A DNA stretch of 64,000 nucleotides from a bacterium (GCA_027451105.1 DAIDKB010000024.1:22552-86551); one strand, 5' to 3'. Positions 1 through 8,609 are shown, numbered from the stretch's first letter. Numbers and translations are program-made. Notes: generated by a model not told the origin, from the letters alone.

Positions 1-453
1 ACCAGCCCCATTTAGGCGAGCTACTATATCATCTTTACGTGCAGTTGCCCTTAAAGCACCGGCAAGGTGCTTAATAGCAATGTCGCCCCACTCATGAGAG
101 TGTTTATCATTGAGCTTCTTTAAACCATCCATGTCAACAAAAATCAATGCAATTCGCCTATCTTCATTCTCGGCAGTTTCCTGTAGCCAATCGGCAAATT
201 TTGCTTCAAAGCCGCGAGAATTTAAAAGCTCGGTCCTAGAGTCTATATAGAGGTTCTCTTTTGCCTCATAGAGTGCAGATTCAAGTTTGCTAATATGCCC
301 CGCCATACCGCCAATCAGATCAGCGATTCTTTTGCGGTGTGCTTCACTGAAACCCTCTGGCGAAGCTGCACCATTTTTAATCACCTCAATAGCAGTACTG
401 ATTTCATCTGGTGTCGGTGGGGTAAATTCGCTGAACTCTGGCAGGTTTTTCAT
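1..453 (-). CDS. GGDEF-domain protein (diguanylate cyclase-like), 3' end outside window
   Basis: The first 151 residues are visible. About 60 residues of predicted helical, soluble sequence with no membrane segment come first, then the start of a GGDEF domain: DSRTELLNSRGF matches the usual D-x-LTGLLNRRGF entry, and VDMDGLKKLNDKHSHEWGD carries the metal/substrate D-x-D, K and N-D residues. The family makes cyclic di-GMP from two GTP. The window stops at ARLNGAG, exactly where the GGDEF signature should begin, so activity cannot be judged; the visible NGAG spacing is not the plain RxGGDEF form. The ATG at 453 is the first start in frame with the domain. The tRNA-Ser(GGA) trailer and a repeat unit lie just upstream. 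Confidence 0.85.
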   Translation of the reverse strand, partial: MKNLPEFSEFTPPTPDEISTAIEVIKNGAASPEGFSEAHRKRIADLIGGMAGHISKLESALYEAKENLYIDSRTELLNSRGFEAKFADWLQETAENEDRRIALIFVDMDGLKKLNDKHSHEWGDIAIKHLAGALRATARKDDIVARLNGAG

Positions 454-504
454 CGATGATTGGATTATACCAGATTTTGTGATAAAAGTCAATGACACGC
501 AGTG

Positions 505-681
505 TGGCAGAGAGAATAGGATATCACTTCGCTCCTCCGCTTGCTTACAAAAATATGTAAACACATTTTTGTTTCACGACGCTACGCCAAACCTTGCGAC
601 TTATGTTGCACAAAAGCATCGCAGGTTCAAACCAGAAATTGCAGTCAATTTAAAAGGCGACCGAATGGTCGCTTTTTAAAT
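505..681 (-). repeat. tRNA-linked mini-element, copy A (next to tRNA-Ser GGA)
   Basis: This fills the gap between the GGDEF gene and tRNA-Ser(GGA). Positions 505-522 repeat the tRNA 3' end at 682-699 with 16 of 18 bases equal. Positions 618-633 are an inverted copy of the T-arm (ATCGCAGGTTC exact). Between them lies a core running from GATATC (520-525) through CTCCTCCGC (532-540) and a hairpin (stems 547-554 and 565-572, loop ATGTAAACAC) to CGCTACGCC (580-588). The same core occurs in copies B and C. The direct repeats are 177 bp apart. Read on the minus strand, the core interrupts the T-loop of a second tRNA 3' half. Confidence 0.75.
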
Positions 682-682
682 T
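647..682 (-). terminator. tRNA-Ser(GGA) trailer hairpin/terminator
   Basis: A near-perfect inverted repeat with a GCGACC/GGTCGC core, the loop ATTC, and A-T flanks whose 3' arm provides the U-run. The 5' arm starts inside the encoded CCA end. Confidence 0.8.
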
Positions 683-771
683 GGCGGAGAGAACAGGATT
701 CGAACCTGCGATAACGTTGCCGCCATACACGCTTTCCAAGCGTGCGCCTTCAACCGCTCGGCCATCTCTCC
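682..771 (-). tRNA. tRNA-Ser (anticodon GGA)
   Basis: A 90-nt class II tRNA with CCA encoded. The anticodon stem CACGC/GCGTG holds the loop TTGGAAA, giving anticodon GGA (reads UCC/UCU). A long variable arm (GGCGGCAACG region) and the T-arm GCAGGTTCGAATCCTGT are present. The acceptor 5' strand GGAGAGA pairs with the 3' strand before discriminator G. It is one of four serine tRNAs in the window and is flanked downstream by mini-element A. Confidence 0.95.
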
Positions 772-840
772 AAACCTATATTTTATTCTAGCAAATATCG
801 TCTAAATACGGCTCAAACCTATATTTTTACAAAATAAAAA

Positions 841-889
841 CGCCTGTTCTGGCCACGAGGGGGGGTTATCCCACGTGGCCAGAACGGCG
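841..889 (-). terminator. Strong intrinsic terminator of the pyruvyl-transferase gene
   Basis: A long GC-rich stem (841-857 with 874-889, one mismatch: CGTGGCCAGAAC core) is followed on the minus strand by TTTTTATTTT. It is much stronger than the terminators of most neighbouring genes. Confidence 0.85.
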
Positions 890-930
890 CACCTATTTTT
901 ACGGAATAGTAACCGTGTGACCAGTGCTCC

Positions 931-1761
931 TCAGAGGCGAAACAGCGCGCGGACCTCGTCTGCGAACTTGTTTACCTCGGTGCGGTAGTCGTCGAGCACG
1001 TCGGGGTACGCCCGAGCACGCTCTGCCGCGTCCTGCCACTGCTCGCCCTCTTCGAGCACCACCGGCTTGTGCCGGAAGTAGTTGAACTTCGAGGAGAACG
1101 GGCGCGTCACCACCACCTTCTTGCCCAGCAAGGTTGCCCACAGAGCACCGTGGTAGGCACTCGTCAGGACAACCTCAGCCGATCCAAGGAAAGCGATGAC
1201 CTGGCTGACAGCAGCTCGCTTCGCGGCCGGCGAGGCGAACCGTCGGTTGTTGACCATCCGTGACAGGAAGGTGTCGTTCACCCAGGGGAACTGCCAGTTA
1301 TCGTAGATAACGGCCTCCTGAGTCACCTTGTAGTCCTGCTGCAGTTCGGGCAACAGAACGCTCGAGCACGGTACCCAGCGGGTTCGTCCCGGCAGGTAGT
1401 CGCGAATCCCAACCAGCGCCAAGTCGTCCAGGTAGCTAGGCAGGATTGCCGTGGCGTTGTCGGCGCCGTGAGCATTGAGCCCCGCCCCCCACACGACTGT
1501 GCGCGCCGGGTCGGCGTGGCGAATGACTCGCTCCATCCCCCACTTGAAGGCAGGAAGGGTCGTCTCGAGCAGTCCACCGCCACCGATGATGACGTTGGCG
1601 CCACGAAGGCGACGGATTGGCAAGACTTTCGCCCCGACTCGGTCCAGCTGCATCTTCTTGGCCGACTGCAGCCAAGGAAAGTACAGCGATGGGTCGCTCG
1701 CGAAGTCGCCCAGGTTGCCGTTGAACGGGTCCAGGCGATTGCTGACGATCAAGGTACTCAC
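931..1761 (-). CDS. Polysaccharide pyruvyl transferase family protein
   Basis: A 276-residue member of the family that transfers pyruvate (from phosphoenolpyruvate) or acts as a related GT-B-like enzyme on surface glycans. It is recognised by the glycine-rich GANVIIGGGGLLE, the VVWGAGLNAHG segment, and the C-terminal TSAYHGALWATLLGKKVV, which is the family's conserved SxxHG..A motif. No signal peptide or membrane helix is seen, so it is cytosolic. The start is set at a GTG because AGGAGG lies 5 nt before it; a longer in-frame ATG exists 15 nt upstream but overlaps that ribosome-binding site. Codon use is markedly GC-rich compared with neighbours and the gene has its own strong terminator, which suggests acquisition from another genome. 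The exact substrate is unknown. Confidence 0.85.
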   Translation of the reverse strand: MSTLIVSNRLDPFNGNLGDFASDPSLYFPWLQSAKKMQLDRVGAKVLPIRRLRGANVIIGGGGLLETTLPAFKWGMERVIRHADPARTVVWGAGLNAHGADNATAILPSYLDDLALVGIRDYLPGRTRWVPCSSVLLPELQQDYKVTQEAVIYDNWQFPWVNDTFLSRMVNNRRFASPAAKRAAVSQVIAFLGSAEVVLTSAYHGALWATLLGKKVVVTRPFSSKFNYFRHKPVVLEEGEQWQDAAERARAYPDVLDDYRTEVNKFADEVRALFRL

Positions 1762-1908
1762 AGTTCCTCCTAACATAAGAGTTGGATAGTCTGATGATTT
1801 GTAAATTATATCATAAATGTTACTTATTTACAACATAGCCAGCTCAGTTGTCATTTCCACTCCACAAATGGTGTTGCGCGATATTAAATATCATTCCATA
1901 ATAAAGGT

Positions 1909-2751
1909 GTGACAAAAATACCAAAAAACCCACCAGTTATAGAGCTTCACGGTCTTAAAAAAAGATTTGGTATTGGCGATGCCGAGCATTTTGCGCTCGA
2001 TGGTGTTGATTTAACGATTAATAACGGTGAGTTCATTGCCATTATGGGCCCTAGCGGCTGCGGGAAGACAACCCTACTTAATATCCTAGGGTTACTCGAT
2101 CGCTCGACCGACGGTGAGTACAAGCTTGATGGTCGTGAGGTTAGCACTATTAGCGCACGGCACCAGGCTTATATCCGCAGTCACCAAATTGGTTTTATTT
2201 TTCAAAGCTTCAACCTGATTCCGCGCCTTAGCGTGATTGAAAACGTCGCCCTTCCCTTAACCTATAAGGGCTTCTTGCGCACCAAACGGCTTAAAATCGC
2301 TAGTCGGATCCTGCACAATTTTCACCTTGGCGAACGCGAATACTACATGCCGAGCCAATTATCCGGTGGACAGACCCAGCGTGTCGCCATTGCTCGCGCC
2401 CTTGTTAACGAACCGTCGATTATCCTAGCCGATGAGCCAACCGGTAACCTTGATTCACGCTCAAGTCACGTCATTATGGAAGAGTTGTCCGACCTACACA
2501 AGCAAGGTAACACGATTATTATGGTGACGCATAATCCACGCCTGACCAGCTACGCCAGCCGCGTCATCACAATGCTAGACGGTAAAATTAATACTGATAC
2601 TAAGGGTATTGATGATGACATGGCGCCCTTTGCTGACGCTTGGTCAACCAGTGTTAAAAAGCATAAAAAAGTCAAACTTGTTCGACCATGGGGCAAACGT
2701 CACCACAAATCCAGAGCCGTACTGGTGAGCTCCGGACGGAGAAAAAAATAA
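1909..2751 (+). CDS. ABC transporter ATP-binding protein (MacB/LolD type)
   Basis: A 280-residue ATPase that powers the FtsX-type permease encoded directly after it. Walker A is GPSGCGKTT (about residues 46-54), the signature is LSGGQTQR, and Walker B is [13 protein letters not shown] with the D-loop. The family works in extruding peptides, lipoproteins or antimicrobials rather than in import. The start is a GTG; the only purine-rich stretch (AAAGG) is almost touching it, so the start is less certain than the rest. The C-terminal tail after about residue 240 is basic. The stop overlaps the ATG of the permease (TAATG), so the two are translationally coupled. No periplasmic adaptor gene is adjacent, as expected in a cell without an outer membrane. 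Confidence 0.9.
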   Translation: MTKIPKNPPVIELHGLKKRFGIGDAEHFALDGVDLTINNGEFIAIMGPSGCGKTTLLNILGLLDRSTDGEYKLDGREVSTISARHQAYIRSHQIGFIFQSFNLIPRLSVIENVALPLTYKGFLRTKRLKIASRILHNFHLGEREYYMPSQLSGGQTQRVAIARALVNEPSIILADEPTGNLDSRSSHVIMEELSDLHKQGNTIIMVTHNPRLTSYASRVITMLDGKINTDTKGIDDDMAPFADAWSTSVKKHKKVKLVRPWGKRHHKSRAVLVSSGRRKK

Positions 2752-3980
2752 TGCGCTTTCTTCTTATTAATCACCTACAAAATGCCCGCCAGTCACTGCG
2801 CAGCAATCGTATGCGCAGCTATCTAACAATGTTGGGTGTTACGATTGGTGTTGCTAGCGTAACAATTATCTTGTCGTTAAGTTCGGGCGCTGGCAAAATT
2901 GTCAGCGATCAAGTTGACGCGCTCGGTGGTAATATTACCGTCATACGACCAGGCTCACCACAAAATGCCGTCACCGACTTGACGCATATCAAGGCTCAGC
3001 AAAGCTTTTCGGCCAGTAGCTTAACCGAGTACGACCTAGGAGTTATTAAAAATATCAAGCACGTTGCCGAAGTTGCCCCACTAGTTGTCATGAGTGGTAC
3101 CATCAAGGCCGACAACGTTGCCCCTAGCGATAGCCTGATTGTCGCCACAACGCCAGAGCTAGCCACTATCAGTGACTTAACAGTTAAAACCGGGCAATTT
3201 CTAGACACAACAATCAACCAAGACACGGTCGTTATCGGCCCGCAGCTAGCGGTTAATGTTTTCGGGACCGACCAAGCGATTGGTAAAAGCTTAACAATTC
3301 ACGGTAAATCTTTTGTTGTGATTGGCGTCCTACAACGCGCAAATAATCCAATTAACTATAACTCGGTCGACTTTGACAATGCTGCAATTATTAACCTTCA
3401 GACCGGCAAACAATTAGGTATCGGTCAGCCACAGATCCAGCAGATTGACGTTCGTAGCGACTCGATAGCCAATCTTTCCCAGGTAATTATCGATATCAAC
3501 AAGGCCCTGCTAGTTAGTCATGCTGGTGAAAACGATTTCTCTGTCCTAAGCGGGACACAAATTGCTCAGCCTACTAGTCAACTGTTCTTTGCAATTGCCG
3601 GTGCTACAACCGCTATTGCCAGCATCTCGCTGCTAGTCGGTGGCATTGGCATCATGAATATTATGCTAGTAAATGTCGCCGAACGTACCCGTGAAATTGG
3701 TATTCGCAAAGCGCTCGGCGCCAATAACGGTGATATTGCAGCGCAGTTTATGATCGAGTCAATCGCCATCGGTCTTGGCGGCGGTATTTGTGGCTATATC
3801 GTCGGCTACTTGGCCGCATTCGGCATCAGCACATTCTTAACGTTCCAACCAGCTATCAACTGGCAAATTGCTGGCATAGCCGCGTTTATATCCGTTATCA
3901 TGGGAACTGTTTTTGGACTATATCCAGCTTTTAGAGCTTCACGCAAAGATCCAATTGAATCATTGCGCGAATATAACTAG
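2751..3980 (+). CDS. MacB-like ABC transporter permease (FtsX domain)
   Basis: A 409-residue permease with the MacB layout: an N-terminal helix (MRSYLTMLGVTIGVASVTII), a large extracytoplasmic domain (about residues 50-270), then three membrane helices of the FtsX domain (GATTAIASISLLVGGIGIMNIMLV; FMIESIAIGLGGGICGYIVG; AGIAAFISVIMGTVFGLYPA) and the coupling motif ERTREIGIRKALGA. The ATG overlapping the ATPase stop was chosen; longer readings run through the ATPase frame. It should export an unknown substrate using the partner ATPase. The last four bases are shared with the stop of the convergent isomerase gene (CTAG). Confidence 0.92.
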   Translation: MRFLLINHLQNARQSLRSNRMRSYLTMLGVTIGVASVTIILSLSSGAGKIVSDQVDALGGNITVIRPGSPQNAVTDLTHIKAQQSFSASSLTEYDLGVIKNIKHVAEVAPLVVMSGTIKADNVAPSDSLIVATTPELATISDLTVKTGQFLDTTINQDTVVIGPQLAVNVFGTDQAIGKSLTIHGKSFVVIGVLQRANNPINYNSVDFDNAAIINLQTGKQLGIGQPQIQQIDVRSDSIANLSQVIIDINKALLVSHAGENDFSVLSGTQIAQPTSQLFFAIAGATTAIASISLLVGGIGIMNIMLVNVAERTREIGIRKALGANNGDIAAQFMIESIAIGLGGGICGYIVGYLAAFGISTFLTFQPAINWQIAGIAAFISVIMGTVFGLYPAFRASRKDPIESLREYN

Positions 3981-5017
3981 ACTAGTTCGCGTTTGAGTTT
4001 TTCAATTAGATAAACCGGTGTTGGATCAACGTTATTAAGAATCGCAACATAAATACTAACAAAGTCGGCCAGGATACTACCCCACAGCATTTGCTCAATC
4101 AAGATGTCACCAGCTAGGTTAATCGTAATTGCCTTTGGACGCATACCGCTAAGCAGGCGATCCGAGACCTCAAAACGCTTTAATATCTGTGGATGCTCTA
4201 AATTACTAATGATATCAAAGACGACAAACGGCTTTTCAATTGGGTGCGAGGTCCAGCCCAAAAATTCATTGTGATTAAACTCTGAGTATTCGTTCCAAAA
4301 GGCTACATTCTTGGCGTTCTCATTCCAACTAATTTTCCACTTGTAGGCAACCGGCGCCGTTAGATTTCCGCCGTAAAATACTGGGGTTTTGCCAACAGCC
4401 TGAAGGGCAAGTTTTTTCGCATAGTTATTGTCGGCCGGCACTTCCTTAACCCATTTGTCACTTTCGGAATTTAGCCAATCGACGGTTGCTCGAATTTCGT
4501 CTAGTTTTGACAAGTCAGTTACACCAAAGTTAGCCAGTAGGCCGATTAAAGCACAAAGATTGTAAATCACCGCCATACGGGGTTGCAAATTACCAGGCAG
4601 CGAGACGTGCGCAATCTTATAACTACCCGCTATGTCAATTAGCTGACCGCCAGCGGCGATAATGCCCAGTTGAGCGCCTTTACTTTCGGCTTGCTCAAGC
4701 GCACTTAGTGTTTCTTCAGTATTGCCCGAATAACTACTAGCAATAAATAGCGTGTTGGCGCCGACATAGGCCGGAATGTCATAGCTACGCAAAATCTCAA
4801 ATGGTATATTTAGCTCAGCCTTCAACCAAATTTTAACTAATTCCGCCGCTAAAGCCGAGCCACCCATGCCAGCAATAACGACATTTTCAATTGGTCGCCC
4901 GTCGTTTTCACCGTTCCAAATATTAACGTCAAAGCCAGCCTGCAAACTTTCATTGCCAGCTACCGCCAAGGCGTCTGATGGGTCCCTATTTTGTATCAAG
5001 TTTAAATCGTCAAGCAT
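3977..5017 (-). CDS. Bifunctional phosphoglucose/phosphomannose isomerase-like SIS protein
   Basis: About 346 residues with two SIS subdomains. The first shows AGMGGSALAAELVKIW and SSYSGNTEETLSALEQA, the phosphosugar-binding Ser/Thr loop. The C-terminal part has FWNEYSEFNHNEFLGW, typical of the archaeal-type PGI/PMI family that interconverts fructose-6-P with glucose-6-P and mannose-6-P. It would feed glycolysis and sugar-nucleotide supply for the glycan genes in this window. The start is ambiguous: an ATG at 5047 gives ten more residues, but GGGAGTGGGG sits just before the ATG at 5017. It is convergent with, and 4 bp overlapping, the ABC permease. Confidence 0.85.
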   Translation of the reverse strand: MLDDLNLIQNRDPSDALAVAGNESLQAGFDVNIWNGENDGRPIENVVIAGMGGSALAAELVKIWLKAELNIPFEILRSYDIPAYVGANTLFIASSYSGNTEETLSALEQAESKGAQLGIIAAGGQLIDIAGSYKIAHVSLPGNLQPRMAVIYNLCALIGLLANFGVTDLSKLDEIRATVDWLNSESDKWVKEVPADNNYAKKLALQAVGKTPVFYGGNLTAPVAYKWKISWNENAKNVAFWNEYSEFNHNEFLGWTSHPIEKPFVVFDIISNLEHPQILKRFEVSDRLLSGMRPKAITINLAGDILIEQMLWGSILADFVSIYVAILNNVDPTPVYLIEKLKRELV

Positions 5018-5109
5018 GCTTCCCCACTCCCTACTAGTATTGCTCATCTATACATTTCTATGATACAGTATTTATTAAATAAGCATAAGTATTAATATCG
5101 GGGGTGGGC

Positions 5110-5574
5110 ATGGATATTGAACCGCAGACAACAACTAAACCAATTAGCGACGACCAGGAACTGGCCAAAGTTCTTGCCGGCGTTAGTCAGCAAGCTGATG
5201 ACGCACTGCAGTTTGAAGAGACGCCTTCGTCAATCCCGACACCTACGCCAGTCGCCGCCGCTGAGCCTGTTCAGCCGGCTCCAGCCATGCCGACACCGAC
5301 TATCGTTACACCTCCGTCTCCTACAAGCGATGACCTTGAAGGAATCAAAAAAGATGCCATTGTCGAACTTCGTCCACTAGTCGACAAGCTAGACATCAGC
5401 CCCGAAGAGAAGTTTGATACCTACCTGCTTTTGATCCGCAGCACTGACGACAAAGCTCTAATCGCACCAGCTCACGCCGCTGCTCAAGCTATTACCGATG
5501 AGGCCCGTCGCGCCCAAGCTTTGCTTGATATCATCAAAGAAATCGATTACCTATCGAACACCCAAAAAGCTTAA
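5110..5574 (+). CDS. Uncharacterised protein with Pro-rich linker and helical C-terminal domain
   Basis: A 154-residue protein I do not recognise. The N-terminal 40 residues are polar and acidic. A linker rich in Pro, Thr and Ala (about residues 40-75) leads to an Ala/Leu-rich helical domain (EGIKKDAIVELRPLVDKLDI onward) that ends near the stop. There is no signal peptide, no membrane helix and no cysteine. The ATG at 5110 follows a GGGGGTGGG ribosome-binding stretch; an in-frame GTG two codons earlier lies inside that stretch. It is divergent from the isomerase gene and closed by a bidirectional terminator. The linker plus helical bundle suggests a protein-interaction role, but nothing identifies a partner. 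Confidence 0.7.
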   Translation: MDIEPQTTTKPISDDQELAKVLAGVSQQADDALQFEETPSSIPTPTPVAAAEPVQPAPAMPTPTIVTPPSPTSDDLEGIKKDAIVELRPLVDKLDISPEEKFDTYLLLIRSTDDKALIAPAHAAAQAITDEARRAQALLDIIKEIDYLSNTQKA

Positions 5575-5593
5575 TTTAGCCTAAAAATAAATA

Positions 5594-5638
5594 ACCCCCG
5601 CACAAATTAATGTACGGGGGACGCCGGGCTTTCCGGCG
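5594..5638. terminator. Bidirectional double-hairpin terminator
   Basis: CCCCCG/CGGGGG (5595-5620) and CGCCGG/CCGGCG (5622-5638) hairpins lie between converging genes. On the minus strand they are followed by TTATTTATTTTT, on the plus strand by ATTTTA. Confidence 0.75.
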
Positions 5639-5641
5639 ATT

Positions 5642-6424
5642 TTAGGGTTTGACTATGAGCTCGACCTCTGCGTCGCTCAAGCCATGCGACCTGAGCGCCG
5701 CGGCAAGGCCAGACCGCAGGGACTGGATGGCAATCTCTCGAGCCGTGGTGACTTCGACGCGCAGTCGAGCTTGTTCACTGCCGGCAAACGACAGCCGATT
5801 GCGCAGGTCATGCTTTTCACTCGCCCATTCCGCCGTCTTGTTCTCGAGAATCGACTTCAGACTAGCCACCCGGCTGTTGGCGGCAACCAGTTCGGTCTGA
5901 CATAAGGCGAGTGCCGCCTCAACTTCGGCCAACTGGTCTGCTAGCCGTGTCTGGGCCGACAATTCGGCCAATTGCCTGTTGGCTTCCGCCAACTCTTGCT
6001 CCAGTTCGCGACTGCGCGCTTCTTGCATCTCCGCCAGCTCGAGCGCCGCGTCGATATCCGACTCCTCAAGTTGACGCTTGAGGGCCGCGTTGGTCGACAA
6101 TAGCAGCGTGATGAACATCCAGCGGTCTTGATCGCCCTCGAACATGTCGGCATCTATATCAGCGTGGCTGAAGTCGGCACTGTCCGATAGATGGGCGGCA
6201 AACAGCTTGCCCCTTTCGTCTCGCTCCAGTACAACGTCCCCATCGGTCTCGAGGGCTTCGAATACCCGTTCCAGTGGGGCTATTCGCCCATACGAGTAAG
6301 CCTCTCTGGCCGATTTTTCGAAGACCCAGCGTAAGACTGAGTCATTGCGTCCGGAGGTTATTCGGCCACCGCGCGATGCGATAAAGCCCAACAGGCGTCG
6401 CTTACTGCGGTTGCTGACCTCCAT
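5642..6424 (-). CDS. Coiled-coil protein of unknown function (GC-rich orphan cassette)
   Basis: A 260-residue protein I do not recognise. Residues about 1-100 are mixed (MEVSNRSKRRLLGFIASRGG, with a compact R/E-rich domain). Residues about 110-235 form long heptad-like helices rich in Leu, Glu, Ala and Gln, predicted coiled coil. A short globular tail (SHGLSDAEVELIVKP) follows. It has no signal or membrane segment and no cysteine in the N-terminal half. GAGGTGG lies 5 nt before the ATG. Codon use is strongly GC-rich compared with the flanking genes, and the gene is bounded by a strong terminator, as with the other GC-rich cassettes at 931, 9607, 10017 and 22477. Structural scaffolding is a guess only. 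Confidence 0.7.
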   Translation of the reverse strand: MEVSNRSKRRLLGFIASRGGRITSGRNDSVLRWVFEKSAREAYSYGRIAPLERVFEALETDGDVVLERDERGKLFAAHLSDSADFSHADIDADMFEGDQDRWMFITLLLSTNAALKRQLEESDIDAALELAEMQEARSRELEQELAEANRQLAELSAQTRLADQLAEVEAALALCQTELVAANSRVASLKSILENKTAEWASEKHDLRNRLSFAGSEQARLRVEVTTAREIAIQSLRSGLAAALRSHGLSDAEVELIVKP

Positions 6425-6498
6425 CAGTCCACCTCATCTCTAAACACTCCTAACGGTTGTCAGGTTTATCTATTATAACATTTTACTTTATAAAAATC

Positions 6499-6528
6499 AA
6501 AGGGGATGCCACTTGGACATCCCCTTTT
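6499..6528 (-). terminator. groEL terminator
   Basis: AAAGGGGATG / CATCCCCTTT hairpin followed by GATTTTTAT on the minus strand, immediately after the groEL stop. Confidence 0.85.
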
Positions 6529-6547
6529 TAAATAAAATTTCACCGGC

Positions 6548-8185
6548 CTACATCATACCCATGCTGCTGCCGGCTGAAGCTGGTGACTCGGGCTCAGGCA
6601 CGTCAACCACCAATGCTCCCATCGTAGCAGCCGTTGAGGCGATCGAGACAGCGCTTTGCAAGGCCTCTTTAGTAACACGCGTTGGGTCAATCACACCGGC
6701 TTTTTTAACATCAATCAAGCCAGCTTCTGGATGATTAACATCGACACCAAAACCAGGTTTACTAGCTTCGACTTGGGCTAGCAGCGCTTCACTATTAAGG
6801 CCGGCATTAGCTGTAATCTGCAAAAACGGCTGCCTTAGAGCGTTCTTGAGAACTTGCCGGCCCGCAGCGACTGAATCGCCACCGTCGGTCGCAATCCCGG
6901 CGGCTAGGTTAACCAACGTCACGCCACCGCCAGGGACAATGCCTTCAGCGAGAGCAGCCTTAGTAGCTGCGACGGCATCATCAACCCGATATTTCTTTTC
7001 ATCAATTTCGGTCTCGGTGGCACCACCGACTTTAATGACCGCAACCCGACCGCTAAGGGCGGCTGAGCGCTTGTTAAGCTGTTCTTTATCATAAGAACTG
7101 GTGACATTTTCAGCCTGAGCGTTAATTTGGGTAATCCGGGCTTTAATGTCCTTGGTATCACCAGCGCCCTCAATAATCGTTGTTGAGTCTTTATCGACAA
7201 TCACCTTACGTGCCGTACCAACGGCATCAAGCTCAGCCGTTTCAAATGACATACCCTGATCAGAGCTAATTACCTTTGCGCCAGTCAAAATAGCGATGTC
7301 GTTCAAAATATCCTTACGACGGTCGCCAAAGGCCGGCGCTTTCACGGCGACGGTATTAAAGACACCCTTTAATTTGTTCAAGACTAGTATACTTAGGGCT
7401 TCACCTTCCAGCTCGTCGGCAATCAGGACAACATCCTTTTTACCAGCCGCCGCTAACTTTTCTAACATTGGCAGTAGCTCTTGGACATTGCTAATTTTTT
7501 TATCAGTAATTAAAATCGCCGGCTTTTCATAAACAGCCTCTTGGCGGTTAACGTCGGTAATAAAGAACTGGCTGACAAAACCACGATCAAACGTAAAACC
7601 TTCAACTACTTCGGCCTCCAGCTCCAGCCCTTGGCTAGCTTCAACCGTGACAACACCGTCTTTACCGACTTTTTCAATCACATCGGCAATCAGCTTACCA
7701 ATCGCTGCGTCTCCTGCGCTAATTGTAGCCACCTCGGCGACACGCTCGGTCTTGCCTTCGACACTTTCACTTAGGCTATCAAGTTTGGCAATCACTTCGG
7801 CGCCAGCGGCTTCAATACCTTTACGGAGTTCTTGCGGATTGTGGCCAGCGGCAATTAATTTGTTAGCTTCTTTTAGAATATTGTAAGTTAGCACCGTCAC
7901 AGTGGTCGTACCATCACCAACAACTTTGTTTAATTTACTGGCAGCCTGCTTAATCAGCTCGGCACCAACTTTGTAACCCAAAGTTTCGTCATCAACTTCG
8001 GGCAAATCCAGCGACTCGGCAACCGTCACACCATCATGAGTCACAGTTGGTCCGCCGTAGCCCTTGGCAATTACCACGTTGCGACCTTTTGGTCCAAAAG
8101 TAACCTTAACAGCATCGTATAGCACCTTTGCGCCGCCTAAAACTCGGGTGCGGGCATCATCATCGTAGAAAACTTTTTTAGCCAT
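6548..8185 (-). CDS. groL: Chaperonin GroEL (60 kDa, Cpn60)
   Basis: A 545-residue group I chaperonin of normal length. It has the ATP-binding VTFGPKGRNVVI and GDGTTTVTVLTY segments (the latter with the catalytic Asp region), GGGVTLVNLA near the C-terminus, and the Gly/Met-rich tail ending GSSMGMM. It forms the double-ring folding chamber capped by GroES, encoded 10 nt upstream in the same operon. AAGGAG lies 7 nt before the ATG. The operon has a CIRCE operator and a sigma-70-like promoter upstream of groES, so heat-shock control by HrcA is expected, although no hrcA gene lies in this window. A terminator hairpin follows. Confidence 0.98.
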   Translation of the reverse strand: MAKKVFYDDDARTRVLGGAKVLYDAVKVTFGPKGRNVVIAKGYGGPTVTHDGVTVAESLDLPEVDDETLGYKVGAELIKQAASKLNKVVGDGTTTVTVLTYNILKEANKLIAAGHNPQELRKGIEAAGAEVIAKLDSLSESVEGKTERVAEVATISAGDAAIGKLIADVIEKVGKDGVVTVEASQGLELEAEVVEGFTFDRGFVSQFFITDVNRQEAVYEKPAILITDKKISNVQELLPMLEKLAAAGKKDVVLIADELEGEALSILVLNKLKGVFNTVAVKAPAFGDRRKDILNDIAILTGAKVISSDQGMSFETAELDAVGTARKVIVDKDSTTIIEGAGDTKDIKARITQINAQAENVTSSYDKEQLNKRSAALSGRVAVIKVGGATETEIDEKKYRVDDAVAATKAALAEGIVPGGGVTLVNLAAGIATDGGDSVAAGRQVLKNALRQPFLQITANAGLNSEALLAQVEASKPGFGVDVNHPEAGLIDVKKAGVIDPTRVTKEALQSAVSIASTAATMGALVVDVPEPESPASAGSSMGMM

Positions 8186-8195
8186 TTTTTACTCC

Positions 8196-8459
8196 TTAAA
8201 CCGTCGCTAGGACGTCTTCTTCTTTGACAATTAAGTATTCGACACCATCAATTTTTAGCTCGGTCGTCGAGTATTCTTTATAAACAATTTTGTCGCCAAC
8301 TTTTAAGTCAGCCACTTTCGGGCCAACCGCCACAACTTTGGCAAGAACTGGTTTTTCTTTAGCGTTATCTGGCAAAAAAATGCCGCTTGCAGTCTTTGTC
8401 TGCGCTTCTTCGCGCACCGCAACAACACGATCTGCCAGAGGTTTAATAGGTGAAGTCAT
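8196..8459 (-). CDS. groS: Co-chaperonin GroES (Cpn10)
   Basis: An 87-residue co-chaperonin. PIKPLADRVVAVREE at the N-terminus, the mobile loop TKTASGIFLPDNAKEKP (about residues 21-37) and KVGDKIVYKEYSTTELKIDGVEYLIVKEEDVLATV are diagnostic. The heptameric lid closes the GroEL chamber. AAGGAGG sits at ideal distance before the ATG. The promoter and CIRCE site lie upstream on the same strand, and groEL follows after 10 nt. Confidence 0.98.
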   Translation of the reverse strand: MTSPIKPLADRVVAVREEAQTKTASGIFLPDNAKEKPVLAKVVAVGPKVADLKVGDKIVYKEYSTTELKIDGVEYLIVKEEDVLATV

Positions 8460-8488
8460 AATTAAGCCTCCTTATATTTTGTAGTTCT

Positions 8489-8517
8489 ATTGTAGACAAA
8501 TAAATTAGCACTTGCAA
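8489..8517 (-). promoter_or_regulatory. groES-groEL promoter
   Basis: On the minus strand TTGCAA (8512-8517) and TACAAT (8489-8494) are separated by exactly 17 nt. The -35 box lies inside the CIRCE operator, so repressor binding would block polymerase. Confidence 0.85.
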
Positions 8518-8531
8518 GGCCCGAGTGCCAA
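8505..8531. promoter_or_regulatory. CIRCE operator (HrcA-binding inverted repeat)
   Basis: TTAGCACTT, 9 nt, GAGTGCCAA: each arm differs from the consensus TTAGCACTC/GAGTGCTAA by one base and the spacer is the canonical 9 nt. It is positioned over the -35 region of groES-groEL. Confidence 0.9.
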
Positions 8532-8550
8532 TTTTATAACCACAACCACC

Positions 8551-8579
8551 TTGACTTTTTATTATATTTATGCTAATAT
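8551..8579 (+). promoter_or_regulatory. Promoter of the PD-(D/E)XK-like gene
   Basis: TTGACT (8551-8556), 17-nt spacer, TAATAT (8574-8579); the ATG follows 30 nt downstream. Confidence 0.65.
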
Positions 8580-8609
8580 CTTAATAACTTAAACAGGTCC
8601 GCCACGACA

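Noticed and set aside
287..679. 130-codon reading frame on the plus strand
   Set aside because: It is antisense to the GGDEF gene and spans mini-element A and the tRNA trailer.
505..682. attL/attR of a large integrated island at tRNA-Ser(GGA)
   Set aside because: The repeats are only 177 bp apart and enclose no integrase or other gene; the same spacing recurs at three other tRNAs.
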